From the NCBI RefSeq assembly GCF_009380155.1, contig NZ_WHUV01000004.1, positions 248,001-312,000 of the forward strand: a stretch of 64,000 nt of DNA, written 5' to 3'. A model generated the notes under the pieces. The model was not told where the DNA came from, did no database searches, and saw nothing but the letters and a program-made list of their open reading frames with translations. Origin of the DNA: Pseudomonas piscis. GTDB taxonomy: Bacteria; Pseudomonadota; Gammaproteobacteria; Pseudomonadales; Pseudomonadaceae. Of this stretch, positions 1 to 8,267 are shown piece after piece; within the stretch, counting starts at the first letter, position 1; every line of letters starts with the position of its first letter. The translations under genes and the position numbers were made by a program.

Positions 1-1
1 G

Positions 2-169
2 GAAGCGGAAGCTCGGCGCAATCGGGTAGCGCGCCGCAATGAGCAGCGGGGGCAAACGTACGCCATGGAGGTCACCCCGCAGATGTTCGATTTCGCTGAA
101 AGCGTATTCGAAGCCCCGCAGTCGGAGGAGCTGGCAGGTGCGCGGATGGTATTCACCGATCGTGAATAG
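2..169 (+). CDS. C-terminal fragment of an unrecognised protein
   Basis: An open frame runs in from the window edge and stops at TAG 167-169. The visible 55 residues begin with an Arg-rich polar stretch (EAEARRNRVARRNEQRGQ) and end in an acidic tail (MVFTDRE). I do not recognise the family. The start is outside the window. It lies just beyond the 3' end of a tRNA-Phe gene, a usual integration point for prophages and islands, so it could be the edge of a mobile element, but no integrase or att duplication is visible. It could also be a chance open frame. Confidence 0.4.
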   Translation, partial: EAEARRNRVARRNEQRGQTYAMEVTPQMFDFAESVFEAPQSEELAGARMVFTDRE

Positions 170-304
170 GCGCAGGTTGTAGCGCGTTATCCACTGAGGC
201 TGGCTATGGAGCGATGCGCTGGCTGATCACGGCATCGCTACCGTGCTGCGGGCGGGGCTCCGGGCCGAATCGGCGGGGAAGGGTTGGTAAACCGTAGAAA
301 GCAA

Positions 305-327
305 AAAGCCCGCACTAGGCGGGCTTT
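305..327 (-). terminator. Intrinsic terminator of tRNA-Phe
   Basis: Perfect 9-bp inverted repeat AAAGCCCGC (305-313) / GCGGGCTTT (319-327) with a 5-nt loop. On the minus strand it runs into a T-rich tract (TTTTTGC), the form of a Rho-independent terminator, about 45 nt downstream of the tRNA-Phe 3' end. Confidence 0.8.
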
Positions 328-371
328 CTGTGTGTCTTCAGGTGTGCTTGGCACCACCTGAAAACTGAAGG

Positions 372-447
372 TGGTGCCCAGAGACGGAATCGAACCGCCG
401 ACACGGGGATTTTCAATCCCCTGCTCTACCGACTGAGCTATCTGGGC
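372..447 (-). tRNA. tRNA-Phe (GAA)
   Basis: The minus strand folds as a 76-nt tRNA with encoded 3' CCA. The acceptor stem starts GCCCAGA, the D-arm contains AGCTCAGTCGGTAGAGC, the anticodon loop TTGAAAA (anticodon GAA at 412-414) is closed by GGGGA/TCCCC, and the T-arm holds GGTTCGATTCC. It decodes UUU/UUC. A promoter lies immediately upstream and an intrinsic terminator downstream, so it is a monocistronic tRNA gene. Confidence 0.97.
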
Positions 448-457
448 AACGGGGCGC

Positions 458-486
458 ATTAAACGGGTTTTTCAGGGGGGCGTCAA
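458..486 (-). promoter_or_regulatory. Sigma-70 promoter of tRNA-Phe
   Basis: On the minus strand TTGACG (481-486) and TTTAAT (458-463) are separated by 17 nt. They are followed by a GC-rich discriminator (GCGCCCC), typical of stringently controlled stable RNA promoters. The predicted start is about 4-5 nt before the tRNA 5' end. Confidence 0.75.
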
Positions 487-553
487 GCAAGTTTTGAAAA
501 AAAGTTTAATTATTACCGCCGCTTACGATCTGCCCCCCGGATTTGCAGCGGTT

Positions 554-826
554 TCACTCCGCTGGCGGCACGTAACCTTCGGCCTTGGCGTATTCCTCGC
601 CAGAGAAGTACTTGTCCATTTCCGCCTGGATGAACTTGCGATCCTCGGCGTTCATCATGTTCAGGCGCTTTTCGTTGATCAGCAGGGTCTGGTGCTTCTG
701 CCAGTCGCCCCAGGCCTTGGCCGAGACGTGCTCGTAGATATCCTGGCCCTTGGCGCCCGGGTACGGCGGACGGTCCAGGCCTGGCAGTTCTTCTTGGTAC
801 TTGCGGCACATTACGGTGCGGGTCAT
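554..826 (-). CDS. yggX: YggX, Fe(2+)-trafficking / oxidative damage protection protein
   Basis: A 90-residue protein matching the YggX family along its length. The N-terminus MTRTVMCRKYQEELPGLD contains the conserved Cys7 that protects Fe-S clusters in the family, followed by the PPYPGAKGQ and W..WQ.HQT..INE.RLN motifs. It is a small cytosolic protein thought to limit labile iron and aid Fe-S repair. Its ATG overlaps the mutY stop by 4 nt (ATGA), so it is translationally coupled to MutY, itself an Fe-S enzyme; the mutY-yggX pairing is conserved in gammaproteobacteria. A 6-bp inverted repeat (546-551/559-564) spans its stop codon but has no T-tract. Confidence 0.95.
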   Translation of the reverse strand: MTRTVMCRKYQEELPGLDRPPYPGAKGQDIYEHVSAKAWGDWQKHQTLLINEKRLNMMNAEDRKFIQAEMDKYFSGEEYAKAEGYVPPAE

Positions 827-1890
827 GACGACTCTCCTGCATTCAATACTTCAGCCGCGCGTTTGAGCAGTGTCTTCACCGGGGCGGCAAGGCCCAGGCG
901 CGGCGGGGTGGCGAGGTTATACCAGAGCCAGTCGGCCTCGGCGACGTGCAGGGCCGACTCTTCGACCCGGATCAGCCAGGGCTCTATGGCCAGCTGGAAG
1001 TGGCTGAAGGTGTGTACCAGAGCAGGCATCTGCTGTTGTTGACCCAGCTCCAGGGAGTGCTGCATGGCCAGGTGCTGGATGTCGTCCAGTCCATCGAGCT
1101 CCGGCAGGCTCCAGAGCCCGCCCCAGAGCCCGCTGGAGGGGCGTCGGTAAAGCAGGATGGCGCCTTCGCGGTTGGCCAGCATGGGCATCAGGGTGCGCTT
1201 CTGTGGCACCTCCTTGCGTGGCTTGGGCACCGGGTAGCGGGTCTCAAGGCCGAGCATGTGCGCCTCGCAGTGCCGCTCCAGGGGGCATAGCAGGCAGCTG
1301 GGCTTGCTACGGGTGCACAGGGTCGCCCCCAGGTCCATCATCGCCTGGGTGTAGTGGTTGACCCGCGAGTGGGGCGTGAAGCGTTCGGCGGCCGCCCATA
1401 GCTGCTTGGCCACCTTGGATTCCCCCGGGTAGCCCTCCTGGGCGGTGAAGCGCGCCAGGACCCGCTTGACGTTGCCATCCAGGATCGGCGCCCGCAGGCC
1501 CATGCTGATGCTGGCGATGGCCCCGGCGGTCGAGAGCCCGATACCCGGCAGCTCGGTGAGTTTTTCCACGTCGCGGGGAAACTCGCCGCCATGCTCGGCC
1601 ATCACGATCTTCGCGGTCTTCTGCAGGTTGCGTGCGCGGGTGTAGTAGCCCAGGCCGGTCCACAGGTGCAGCACTTCGTCTTCCGGTGCCTCGGCCAGGG
1701 CCTGCACCGTGGGCAGGGAGGCCATGAAGCGGTCGAAGTAGTTGAGCACGGTACTGACCTGGGTCTGCTGCAGCATGATCTCCGAGACCCAGACCCGATA
1801 CGGGTTGATGTCCTGTTGCCAGGGCAGGTCGTGGCGCCCGTGACGGTCATACCAATCCAGCACCGCGCTGGAAAAAGCCTCGGCTCTCAT
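823..1890 (-). CDS. mutY: MutY adenine DNA glycosylase
   Basis: A 355-residue A/G-mismatch glycosylase that removes adenine opposite 8-oxoguanine. The sequence shows SEIMLQQTQV with the catalytic Glu, the helix-hairpin-helix LPGIGLSTAGAI, the catalytic Asp in ILDGNVKRVLAR, and the 4Fe-4S ligands C-x6-C-x2-C-x5-C (CTRSKPSCLLCPLERHC). A C-terminal NUDIX-like domain for 8-oxoG recognition follows. The frame stays open upstream, but the start is set at ATG 1888-1890 (MRAEAFSSAVLDWYD), which matches the family N-terminus and overlaps the asmA stop as ATGA. It is the middle gene of asmA-mutY-yggX. Confidence 0.97.
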   Translation of the reverse strand: MRAEAFSSAVLDWYDRHGRHDLPWQQDINPYRVWVSEIMLQQTQVSTVLNYFDRFMASLPTVQALAEAPEDEVLHLWTGLGYYTRARNLQKTAKIVMAEHGGEFPRDVEKLTELPGIGLSTAGAIASISMGLRAPILDGNVKRVLARFTAQEGYPGESKVAKQLWAAAERFTPHSRVNHYTQAMMDLGATLCTRSKPSCLLCPLERHCEAHMLGLETRYPVPKPRKEVPQKRTLMPMLANREGAILLYRRPSSGLWGGLWSLPELDGLDDIQHLAMQHSLELGQQQQMPALVHTFSHFQLAIEPWLIRVEESALHVAEADWLWYNLATPPRLGLAAPVKTLLKRAAEVLNAGESS

Positions 1891-4106
1891 CGCTTGAACA
1901 GCCCCTTGATCGCGTTCTTCAGTTCCGGGCTGACCTTGTCGCCGAGCTTCTCGTCGATCTTTTCCTTGAGTCGGTCGCCGGCCAGCTTGGCTGCGACTTG
2001 GCCCAGGCCGTCCTTGTCCAGGCGGCAGGCCTTGGCGCCCAGCTCCAGCGGGCCACGGCAACGCAGCGGCAGCTCGATGCCACGGAAGCGCTCGCCCACC
2101 TGGCAGGCCGGATCCGGGTTATCGCTCAGGTCGCCTTCGACGATGATGCCCACGCGATAATCCAGGCCCAGCACGCGCAGGTCGATGTCGCCGTTGCCGT
2201 TGACGGTCATGCCGGGGATGCGCACCTTCAGGTCCGGGTTGCTGGCCACGCCATTACGCAAGGTCAGGTTGCCCTTGAGCTCCTGGAACGGGGTGTCCTT
2301 GCCGCGCGGGGTACTGGTCAGGTTCTTGCGGTTGAGCACGGCGATACCCTGGCACAGCTGTTGCTCGATGCTGGCGTTGAGCAGTACACCGTTGTTGATG
2401 GCGAAGCTGGCGGTGCCGTTGAGGCTGTCGATCAGCGCCTTCTGGCTGTTGCCATTGCCAGTGAGGTTGCTGCTCAGGGTGACCAGGCCCTTGACCGGAG
2501 GGTTCTGGCCCTGGTTTTCCAGGATGCGTTCCACCGGCACCCGGTTGATCCGGGTCTGCAGGTTCAGTTTCGGGGTGTTCTGGCGTACGTCCAGGGTGCC
2601 GTTGGCCTCGAAGCTGCCGTTGAACAGCTCGCCGCGCAGGTCGGCGAGTTTCAGCAGGCCGCCCTGGCCGGAGGCCTTGAGCGCGGCATTCTGGATCGGC
2701 AGCTTGTCCAGGGTCAGTTGGCCGAAGTTCAGGTCGGCGTCGACATCGAGCTGGGCCAGGCGCTCCACCGGCAACAGGCGGTCGGTGCTCCAGGCGCCCT
2801 TGGTCGGTGCGTCGGGCAGCGGCGTGGTGCCGCCCGCGGCAGCCGCCTCGCTACCCTGTACTTCGGCCTTGCGGGCCGCGGCGGCGCTGTTGGCTGTTGC
2901 GGATTTGGGCGGCAGGTAGCGGTCGACATTGAAGGTGTCGGCCTTGAGCTGGGCGCGCAGGGCTTGCTTGGCGAAGTCCTCGATGGCCAGGCGGCCGCTG
3001 AAGCTGCTGTCGTCGAGCTTCAGATTGAGATCTTCCAGGGCCAGGCTGGTGGGAGTGCCTTGCAGGCGACTGGCCAGCTCGACCTTGCTCAGGCTGCCCT
3101 CGGCCATGGCCGGCAGGGTCTGGCCGATGCTGTCGACGAACTTCGCCAGGTCGAACTGGGCGATGGAGATCCCGCCGCTGATCTGTGGCGTCTTGTCCAG
3201 GTCATTGACCTTGAGTTCGCCCAGGGCCCGCAGCTGGTTGAGGGAGAGCTTCAGCCCGGTCCACTGGCCGACGTTGGCGGCCTTGTCCAGCAGCAGCTGG
3301 CCCTGGGCGGAGAAGGTCAGGGTCTTGCCTTGCAACGGGTCGCCGGCCGCCTCGCCGGACAAGCGCATGTCCTCGAACTGGTAGCGCTGCAGGGCGCGGT
3401 CGAAGCGCAGTTCGCCGTTGAGCTCGGTGCGCACGCGCACTGCCGGTTGGCTGCTGGCCAGGAAGGCGGTGAGCTTGACCGGAGTGTTGGTGGCTTCGTG
3501 GATCGGCCCGGTGCTGAGCTGGATGCTCTCGGCGGTGAACTGCTTGCCGGTCTGTTCGTCGTTGTATTCGACCCGGGCGTTGTTCACCGTCAGGCTGTCG
3601 ATATCCAGGCGGATCGGCTGCGCGGGTTTTTCCGCGCTGGCCGCAGCCTCGCCGGTTTCGCCGGTGCTGGTGGCAGGCGTCTCGGCCTGGCGGTCGGCCG
3701 GCGCAGCCTTGCCGATGTCCTGCCAGTTGCCGTGACCGTCCTTGTCGCGGTTCAGGCGCAGGTTCAGGCCCTCGACCCGGACGTCGCTCATCTGTACTTC
3801 GCGGCGCAGCAATGGCAGCACGCGAACCGACAGGCCCAGCATCTGCAGGTCGGCGAAAGGCTGGGTGGGGTTGGCCAGGGTAGCCACCCCGGCGTCGTGC
3901 AGTTCCAGGCCGAGCCAGGGGAACAGGCTCCAGCCGATGTCGCCATTGAGGGTCAGCTCGATGTGGGCCTTGTCCCGGGCGATCTGGCGGATTTCGTCTT
4001 TGTAGTCGTTGGGGTCGAACAGGTGGGTCAGGGCGAAGCCCAGAGCCACGATGATCAGTAACAGCCCGAGAATTACCAGACCCAGGATTTTGCCGAGCGC
4101 TTTCAT
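1887..4106 (-). CDS. asmA: AsmA family protein
   Basis: A 739-residue protein with one N-terminal membrane anchor (residues about 5-30, KILGLVILGLLLIIVALGF) followed by a large periplasmic region rich in beta-strand repeats, as in AsmA/TamB-like proteins proposed to help lipid transport or outer-membrane assembly. The N-terminal domain has the family FDPNDYKDEI and DIGWSLFPWLGLEL motifs. Around residues 140-165 and 410-440 are Ala/Thr/Pro-rich linkers. The start at ATG 4104-4106 has an AAGGAC ribosome site; an in-frame TTG nine codons upstream is less likely. It is first gene of the operon with mutY and yggX. Confidence 0.9.
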   Translation of the reverse strand: MKALGKILGLVILGLLLIIVALGFALTHLFDPNDYKDEIRQIARDKAHIELTLNGDIGWSLFPWLGLELHDAGVATLANPTQPFADLQMLGLSVRVLPLLRREVQMSDVRVEGLNLRLNRDKDGHGNWQDIGKAAPADRQAETPATSTGETGEAAASAEKPAQPIRLDIDSLTVNNARVEYNDEQTGKQFTAESIQLSTGPIHEATNTPVKLTAFLASSQPAVRVRTELNGELRFDRALQRYQFEDMRLSGEAAGDPLQGKTLTFSAQGQLLLDKAANVGQWTGLKLSLNQLRALGELKVNDLDKTPQISGGISIAQFDLAKFVDSIGQTLPAMAEGSLSKVELASRLQGTPTSLALEDLNLKLDDSSFSGRLAIEDFAKQALRAQLKADTFNVDRYLPPKSATANSAAAARKAEVQGSEAAAAGGTTPLPDAPTKGAWSTDRLLPVERLAQLDVDADLNFGQLTLDKLPIQNAALKASGQGGLLKLADLRGELFNGSFEANGTLDVRQNTPKLNLQTRINRVPVERILENQGQNPPVKGLVTLSSNLTGNGNSQKALIDSLNGTASFAINNGVLLNASIEQQLCQGIAVLNRKNLTSTPRGKDTPFQELKGNLTLRNGVASNPDLKVRIPGMTVNGNGDIDLRVLGLDYRVGIIVEGDLSDNPDPACQVGERFRGIELPLRCRGPLELGAKACRLDKDGLGQVAAKLAGDRLKEKIDEKLGDKVSPELKNAIKGLFKR

Positions 4107-4187
4107 GGGCGAGTCCTTGTATGTCGAATTCAAAATTTAGCGGGGCAGTATAACGCCCCGGACCTGGCGACTGTTGACCCAAACCGT

Positions 4188-4586
4188 CTACGGGTACTTG
4201 AGCTCCAGTCGCAGCTTGGCCGCCAGGGCCTGGACCTCGAGATGCCCGGCCGGTGCCAGCAGGCAGAGGTTCGCCCCCTCGGTCCGGGCCATTTCCCGGG
4301 CCTGGCTCACCAGGCGTTCGGCCACGCCGCGGCGCCGGGTGATCTTGCGCACACAAAGGTGGGACAGGGACCAGCCTTCCGAGTGCCGTTGCAGATATCC
4401 GGCTCCCAGCAGGCGGTCGTTGAAGCGCGCCACCAGCAGGCTGGCCTCCCCCAAGGCATGGGCGATCAGTTGCGGGGCATCGGCATGGGGGGCGAACAGC
4501 CAGTCCGGGGCGTCCTGGTAGATCTTGCGCAGGTCCTGCTGGTCCTGGGGGCTGGCGTCGTGCAGCGCTTGGACAACGATGGGCAT
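4188..4586 (-). CDS. panZ: PanZ/PanM-like GNAT-fold protein (acetyl-CoA sensor)
   Basis: A 132-residue GNAT-fold protein. Blocks resemble E. coli PanZ in order: DQQDLRKIY near residue 15, VARFNDRLLGAGYL near 52-65, and LCVRKITRRRGVAERLV, the acetyl-CoA pyrophosphate-binding loop, near 77-93. PanZ binds acetyl-CoA and promotes maturation and feedback inhibition of aspartate decarboxylase PanD, linking CoA level to pantothenate synthesis. Assignment rests on these motifs; a generic N-acetyltransferase is the alternative. It is transcribed alone, about 80 nt upstream of asmA in the same direction. Confidence 0.75.
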   Translation of the reverse strand: MPIVVQALHDASPQDQQDLRKIYQDAPDWLFAPHADAPQLIAHALGEASLLVARFNDRLLGAGYLQRHSEGWSLSHLCVRKITRRRGVAERLVSQAREMARTEGANLCLLAPAGHLEVQALAAKLRLELKYP

Positions 4587-4827
4587 TGGGGTTCCTGGAG
4601 CGAGGGTGGGCGGCGACCACCAGAGCAGTCGCGGTAAAAAAGGAGATAGCAGTTTGCTTTCTTAATGTTTTGCAAATGGTAACCTCTGGCGGTTCGTCCG
4701 TCCTTCTGCGACTTAATGTCGCGCCTGCCCAAAGGAAGCTTTACTCAATCAGAACGACCGTGCCCTCGTGCCAAGGTCGTCGCAGGGGAGTGGCCGATGA
4801 ACAATTCTAATAATTGGGGGAACATCC

Positions 4828-6489
4828 ATGAGCTCTAGCAACGTGGCGGCCAGCGTGCCCGCCCAGCCGGCGTTCTTGTCCAAAGAACGCATCATCGCCA
4901 AGCCCGGTTTCAACCGCTGGCTGGTACCACCGGCCGCCCTGGCCATCCACCTGTGCATCGGCATGGCCTATGGCTTCTCGGTGTTCTGGCTGCCGCTGTC
5001 CAAGGCGCTGGGTATCAGCGCGCCGGTGGCTTGCGAGCCGGGCATGGGCTTCATCGCCCAGGTCTTCTCGTCCCAGTGTGACTGGCCGATCTCCATGCTC
5101 GGCTGGATCTACACCCTGTTCTTCATCTTCCTGGGCTGCTCGGCGGCGATCTGGGGCGGCTGGCTGGAGCACGCCGGTCCGCGCAAGGCTGGGGTGGTCT
5201 CCGCCCTGTGCTGGTGCGGCGGCCTGCTGATTTCCGCCCTGGGGGTCTATACCCACCAGATCTGGCTGATGTGGATCGGCTCCGGGGTGATCGGCGGGAT
5301 CGGCCTGGGCCTGGGCTACATCTCCCCGGTGTCGACCCTGATCAAGTGGTTCCCGGACAAGCGCGGCATGGCCACCGGCATGGCGATCATGGGCTTCGGC
5401 GGCGGTGCGATGGTCGGTGCGCCCCTGGCGGCCGCGTTGATGAGCCACTTCGCTACCCCCACCAGCGTCGGCGTCTGGCAGAGCTTCCTGGTGATGGCCG
5501 CGATCTACTTCGTGTTCATGATCGGCGGCGCCCTGGCGTATCGCGTACCGCCCACCGGTTGGAAGCCCGAGGGCTGGAACGCGCCGGCGAAAAAAGCCGG
5601 TAACGCGATGATCACCCACCGCCACGTGCATGTGAACGTGGCCTGGAAGACCCCGCAGTTCCGCCTGGTGTGGCTGGTGCTGTGCCTTAACGTGTCGGCC
5701 GGTATCGGCATCCTCGGCATGGCCTCGCCACTGCTGCAGGAAGTGTTCGCCGGCAAACTGCTGGGCAACGGCCTGAGCTTCAGCCAGCTGGACGCCGGGC
5801 AACTGGCGCAGATCGCCGCCATCGCCGCCGGCTTCACCGGCCTGCTGAGCCTGTTCAACATCGGTGGCCGGTTCTTCTGGGCGTCGTTCTCCGACTACCT
5901 GGGCCGCAAGAACACCTACTTCGTGTTCTTCGCCCTCGGGTTTGCCCTGTATGCGCTGATCCCGAACCTCGGCCACCTGGGCAACATCGCCCTGTTCGTG
6001 GCGGCGTTCTGCATCATCCTGTCGATGTACGGCGGCGGTTTCGCCACGGTCCCGGCCTACCTGGCGGACCTGTTCGGCACCCAGATGGTGGGCGCGATCC
6101 ACGGCCGCTTGCTGACGGCCTGGGCGGCCGCCGGCGTGCTGGGCCCGGTGCTGGTGAACTACCTGCGCGAATACCAGCTGAGCATCGGCGTCGAGCGCGC
6201 CGCGGCCTATGACATCACCCTGTACATCCTCGCGGGCCTGCTGGTGCTGGGCTTCCTGTGCAACCTGATGGTGCGCCCGGTGGCCGACAAGTACTTCATG
6301 ACCGACGAGCAACTGGCGGCCGAGCAGGCCCTGGGCCATGACAAGGGCGCCGACAGCAGCGTCGTCCTGGAGTGGAAGGCTTCGCCTGGCAGCAAGCCGC
6401 TGGTGATCGCCGCCTGGCTGGTGGTGGGCATTCCCCTGGCATGGGGCGTGTGGATAACCCTGCAGAAGACCGCAGTGCTGTTCCACTAG
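4828..6489 (+). CDS. MFS transporter, OFA (oxalate/formate antiporter) type
   Basis: A 553-residue inner-membrane protein with about 12 transmembrane helices. The family signature features are the early GMAYGFSVFWLPLSK block, GGWLEHAGPRKAG in the first cytoplasmic loop, GIGLGLGYISPVSTLIKWFPDKRGMATG and GRFFWASFSDYLGRKNTY. It is longer than most MFS proteins because of a roughly 70-residue tail (TDEQLAAEQALGHDKG...) that ends in another hydrophobic segment. OFA members exchange small monocarboxylates or dicarboxylates; the substrate cannot be read from the sequence. A GGGGG ribosome site lies 7 nt before the ATG. The gene stands alone and the 240 nt upstream hold no feature I can name. Confidence 0.88.
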   Translation: MSSSNVAASVPAQPAFLSKERIIAKPGFNRWLVPPAALAIHLCIGMAYGFSVFWLPLSKALGISAPVACEPGMGFIAQVFSSQCDWPISMLGWIYTLFFIFLGCSAAIWGGWLEHAGPRKAGVVSALCWCGGLLISALGVYTHQIWLMWIGSGVIGGIGLGLGYISPVSTLIKWFPDKRGMATGMAIMGFGGGAMVGAPLAAALMSHFATPTSVGVWQSFLVMAAIYFVFMIGGALAYRVPPTGWKPEGWNAPAKKAGNAMITHRHVHVNVAWKTPQFRLVWLVLCLNVSAGIGILGMASPLLQEVFAGKLLGNGLSFSQLDAGQLAQIAAIAAGFTGLLSLFNIGGRFFWASFSDYLGRKNTYFVFFALGFALYALIPNLGHLGNIALFVAAFCIILSMYGGGFATVPAYLADLFGTQMVGAIHGRLLTAWAAAGVLGPVLVNYLREYQLSIGVERAAAYDITLYILAGLLVLGFLCNLMVRPVADKYFMTDEQLAAEQALGHDKGADSSVVLEWKASPGSKPLVIAAWLVVGIPLAWGVWITLQKTAVLFH

Positions 6490-6671
6490 AATCCTGCCTG
6501 GCGCGGGAGCGAGGTCGCTCGCTTTCGCGCCCGGGGTTGCTTGTCATGACAGGTACAACCCCGCAGCCATTGGTTCGCGCCCGTCAGGATGTCGTTCGAC
6601 GTGTTCCTGTTTGGCCCTCCCCGGGCCTATACTGCTCGCCTTTTTCGCCCAATGATTTTGCGGAGCTGGTG

Positions 6672-7265
6672 ATGGCCGAACGTAAGGCATCTGTCGAGCG
6701 CGACACTCTGGAAACCCAGATCAAAGCCTCGATCAACCTGGATGGCACCGGAAAGGCCCGATTCGATATCGGCGTACCTTTCCTCGAGCACATGCTGGAC
6801 CAGATCGCCCGGCATGGGCTGATCGACCTGGATATCGAAAGCAAGGGCGACCTGCATATCGACGACCACCACACCGTGGAAGACGTCGGCATTACCCTGG
6901 GCCAGGCGTTCAGCAAGGCCATCGGCGACAAGAAAGGCATCCGCCGCTATGGCCATGCCTATGTGCCGCTGGATGAAGCCCTGTCCCGCGTGGTGATCGA
7001 TTTCTCCGGCCGTCCCGGCCTGCAGATGCACGTGCCCTTCACCCGTGCCACCGTCGGCGGCTTCGATGTCGACCTGTTCCAGGAATTCTTCCAGGGCTTC
7101 GTCAACCACGCCAACGTGACCCTGCACATCGACACCCTGCGCGGCCACAACACCCACCACCAGATCGAGACCGTGTTCAAGGCCTTCGGCCGTGCGCTGC
7201 GCATGGCGGTGGAGCTGGACGAGCGCATGGCCGGGCAGATGCCTTCCACCAAGGGCGTGCTGTAA
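6672..7265 (+). CDS. hisB: HisB, imidazoleglycerol-phosphate dehydratase
   Basis: A 197-residue monofunctional IGP dehydratase, sixth step of histidine biosynthesis. It has the two Mn-binding His clusters characteristic of the family: DLHIDDHHTVEDVGI near residues 57-71 and LRGHNTHHQIETVFKAFGRAL near 155-175. The frame is open 100 codons further upstream, but the family N-terminus is MAERKASVERDTLETQI, so ATG 6672 is chosen. Its stop overlaps the hisH start (TAATG), giving translational coupling. Confidence 0.97.
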   Translation: MAERKASVERDTLETQIKASINLDGTGKARFDIGVPFLEHMLDQIARHGLIDLDIESKGDLHIDDHHTVEDVGITLGQAFSKAIGDKKGIRRYGHAYVPLDEALSRVVIDFSGRPGLQMHVPFTRATVGGFDVDLFQEFFQGFVNHANVTLHIDTLRGHNTHHQIETVFKAFGRALRMAVELDERMAGQMPSTKGVL

Positions 7266-7903
7266 TGCAGACGGTAGCCGTCATCGACTACGGCATGGGC
7301 AACCTGCACTCCGTGGCCAAGGCCCTGGAGCACGTGGGCGCCGGCAAGGTGCTGATCACCAGCGACGCCAGCGTGATCCGCGAAGCCGATCGGGTGGTGT
7401 TTCCCGGTGTGGGCGCAATCCGCGACTGCATGGCCGAGATCCGCCGCCTGGGCTTCGACACCCTGGTGCGTGAAGTCAGCCAGGACCGTCCGTTCCTGGG
7501 GATCTGCGTGGGCATGCAAGCCCTGCTGGAGCGCAGCGAAGAGAACGACGGCGTGGACTGCATCGGGCTGTTTCCCGGCCAGGTGAAATTCTTCGGCAAG
7601 GGCCTGGTGGAAGAGGGCGAGCACCTCAAGGTGCCGCACATGGGCTGGAACGAAGTGAAGCAGGCGGTGGACCATCCGCTGTGGCACAGCATCCCGGACC
7701 TGGCCCGCTTCTACTTCGTGCACAGCTACTACATCACCGCCGGCAATGCCCGACAGGTGGTGGGCAGCGGCCACTACGGCGTGGACTTCGCCGCGGCGCT
7801 GGCCGAGGGCTCGCGCTTTGCCGTGCAGTTCCACCCGGAGAAGAGCCATACCCATGGCCTGCAGCTGCTGCAGAACTTCGCGGCCTGGGACGGTCGCTGG
7901 TAA
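7265..7903 (+). CDS. hisH: HisH, glutaminase subunit of IGP synthase
   Basis: A 212-residue class I glutamine amidotransferase that supplies ammonia to HisF. The nucleophile Cys is in FLGICVGMQALL (residue about 80); the His-Glu of the triad are in FAVQFHPEKSHTHG near the C-terminus. It starts inside the hisB stop codon and ends directly before the DUF2164 gene. Its partner HisF is encoded two genes downstream. Confidence 0.97.
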   Translation: MQTVAVIDYGMGNLHSVAKALEHVGAGKVLITSDASVIREADRVVFPGVGAIRDCMAEIRRLGFDTLVREVSQDRPFLGICVGMQALLERSEENDGVDCIGLFPGQVKFFGKGLVEEGEHLKVPHMGWNEVKQAVDHPLWHSIPDLARFYFVHSYYITAGNARQVVGSGHYGVDFAAALAEGSRFAVQFHPEKSHTHGLQLLQNFAAWDGRW

Positions 7904-8164
7904 ATGAACAGGTCGCGGACCAAGGCGCCGATACTGACGCTGCCCCCCGAGCAGGAGCGCGAGGCGCTCGACAAGCTCAAGCGCTTGCTCGAAGACCGCT
8001 TCGACCTGCAGCTGGGGTCGTTCGAGGTGGCCGAGGTCCTCGAGTTGTTCAGCAAGGAAATTGCCCCCCACTACTACAACAGGGCGATTGCCGATGTTCA
8101 GCTGCACCTCAAGGAGCGGTTCGAGAGCATCGAAAGCGACCTGTGGGCGCTCGAGAAGAATTAA
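7904..8164 (+). CDS. DUF2164 family protein
   Basis: An 86-residue acidic, mostly helical protein with the DUF2164 pattern: LPPEQEREALDKLKRLLEDRFDLQLGS, then FEVAEVLELFSKEIAPHYYNRAI. Its ATG follows the hisH stop with no gap, so it is an operon member. It has no signal peptide or membrane segment. The function is unknown; the location suggests only co-expression with histidine biosynthesis. Confidence 0.85.
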   Translation: MNRSRTKAPILTLPPEQEREALDKLKRLLEDRFDLQLGSFEVAEVLELFSKEIAPHYYNRAIADVQLHLKERFESIESDLWALEKN

Positions 8165-8183
8165 GGCAGCGGCCAGCTTCCAG

Positions 8184-8246
8184 GCTGCAAGCTGCAAGAA
8201 ATACCAATGCGTGCCTGCTTGCAGCTAACAGCTTGCAGCTTGCAGC
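8184..8246. repeat. Palindromic intergenic repeat, GCTGCAAG type, copy 1
   Basis: GCTGCAAGCTGCAAG (8184-8198) is matched by its inverse CTTGCAGCTTGCAGC (8232-8246) in the gap between the DUF2164 gene and hisA. Each arm is itself a tandem of a 7-nt unit. It would form a strong hairpin in the his mRNA. Related copies occur at 9004-9072 and 10686-10750. Confidence 0.8.
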
Positions 8247-8267
8247 TCTTTTGACGAAGGAAAAAGC

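Noticed and set aside
238..459. 73-codon minus-strand ORF covering tRNA-Phe
   Set aside because: The reading frame simply translates the tRNA (AQSVEQGIENPRVGGSIPSLGTT is the familiar artefact); it has no ribosome site.
1998..4061. 687-codon plus-strand ORF antisense to asmA
   Set aside because: It mirrors asmA codon periodicity in high-GC DNA; composition is low-complexity (V/A/Q/G) and no family is recognisable.
4807..6486. 559-codon ORF antisense to the OFA transporter
   Set aside because: His/Gln/Arg-rich translation typical of the antisense frame of a GC-rich membrane protein gene; no start context.
6500..6540. Hairpin GGAGCGAG/CGCTCGC after the MFS gene as terminator
   Set aside because: The stem is short and imperfect with no T-tract; not called.
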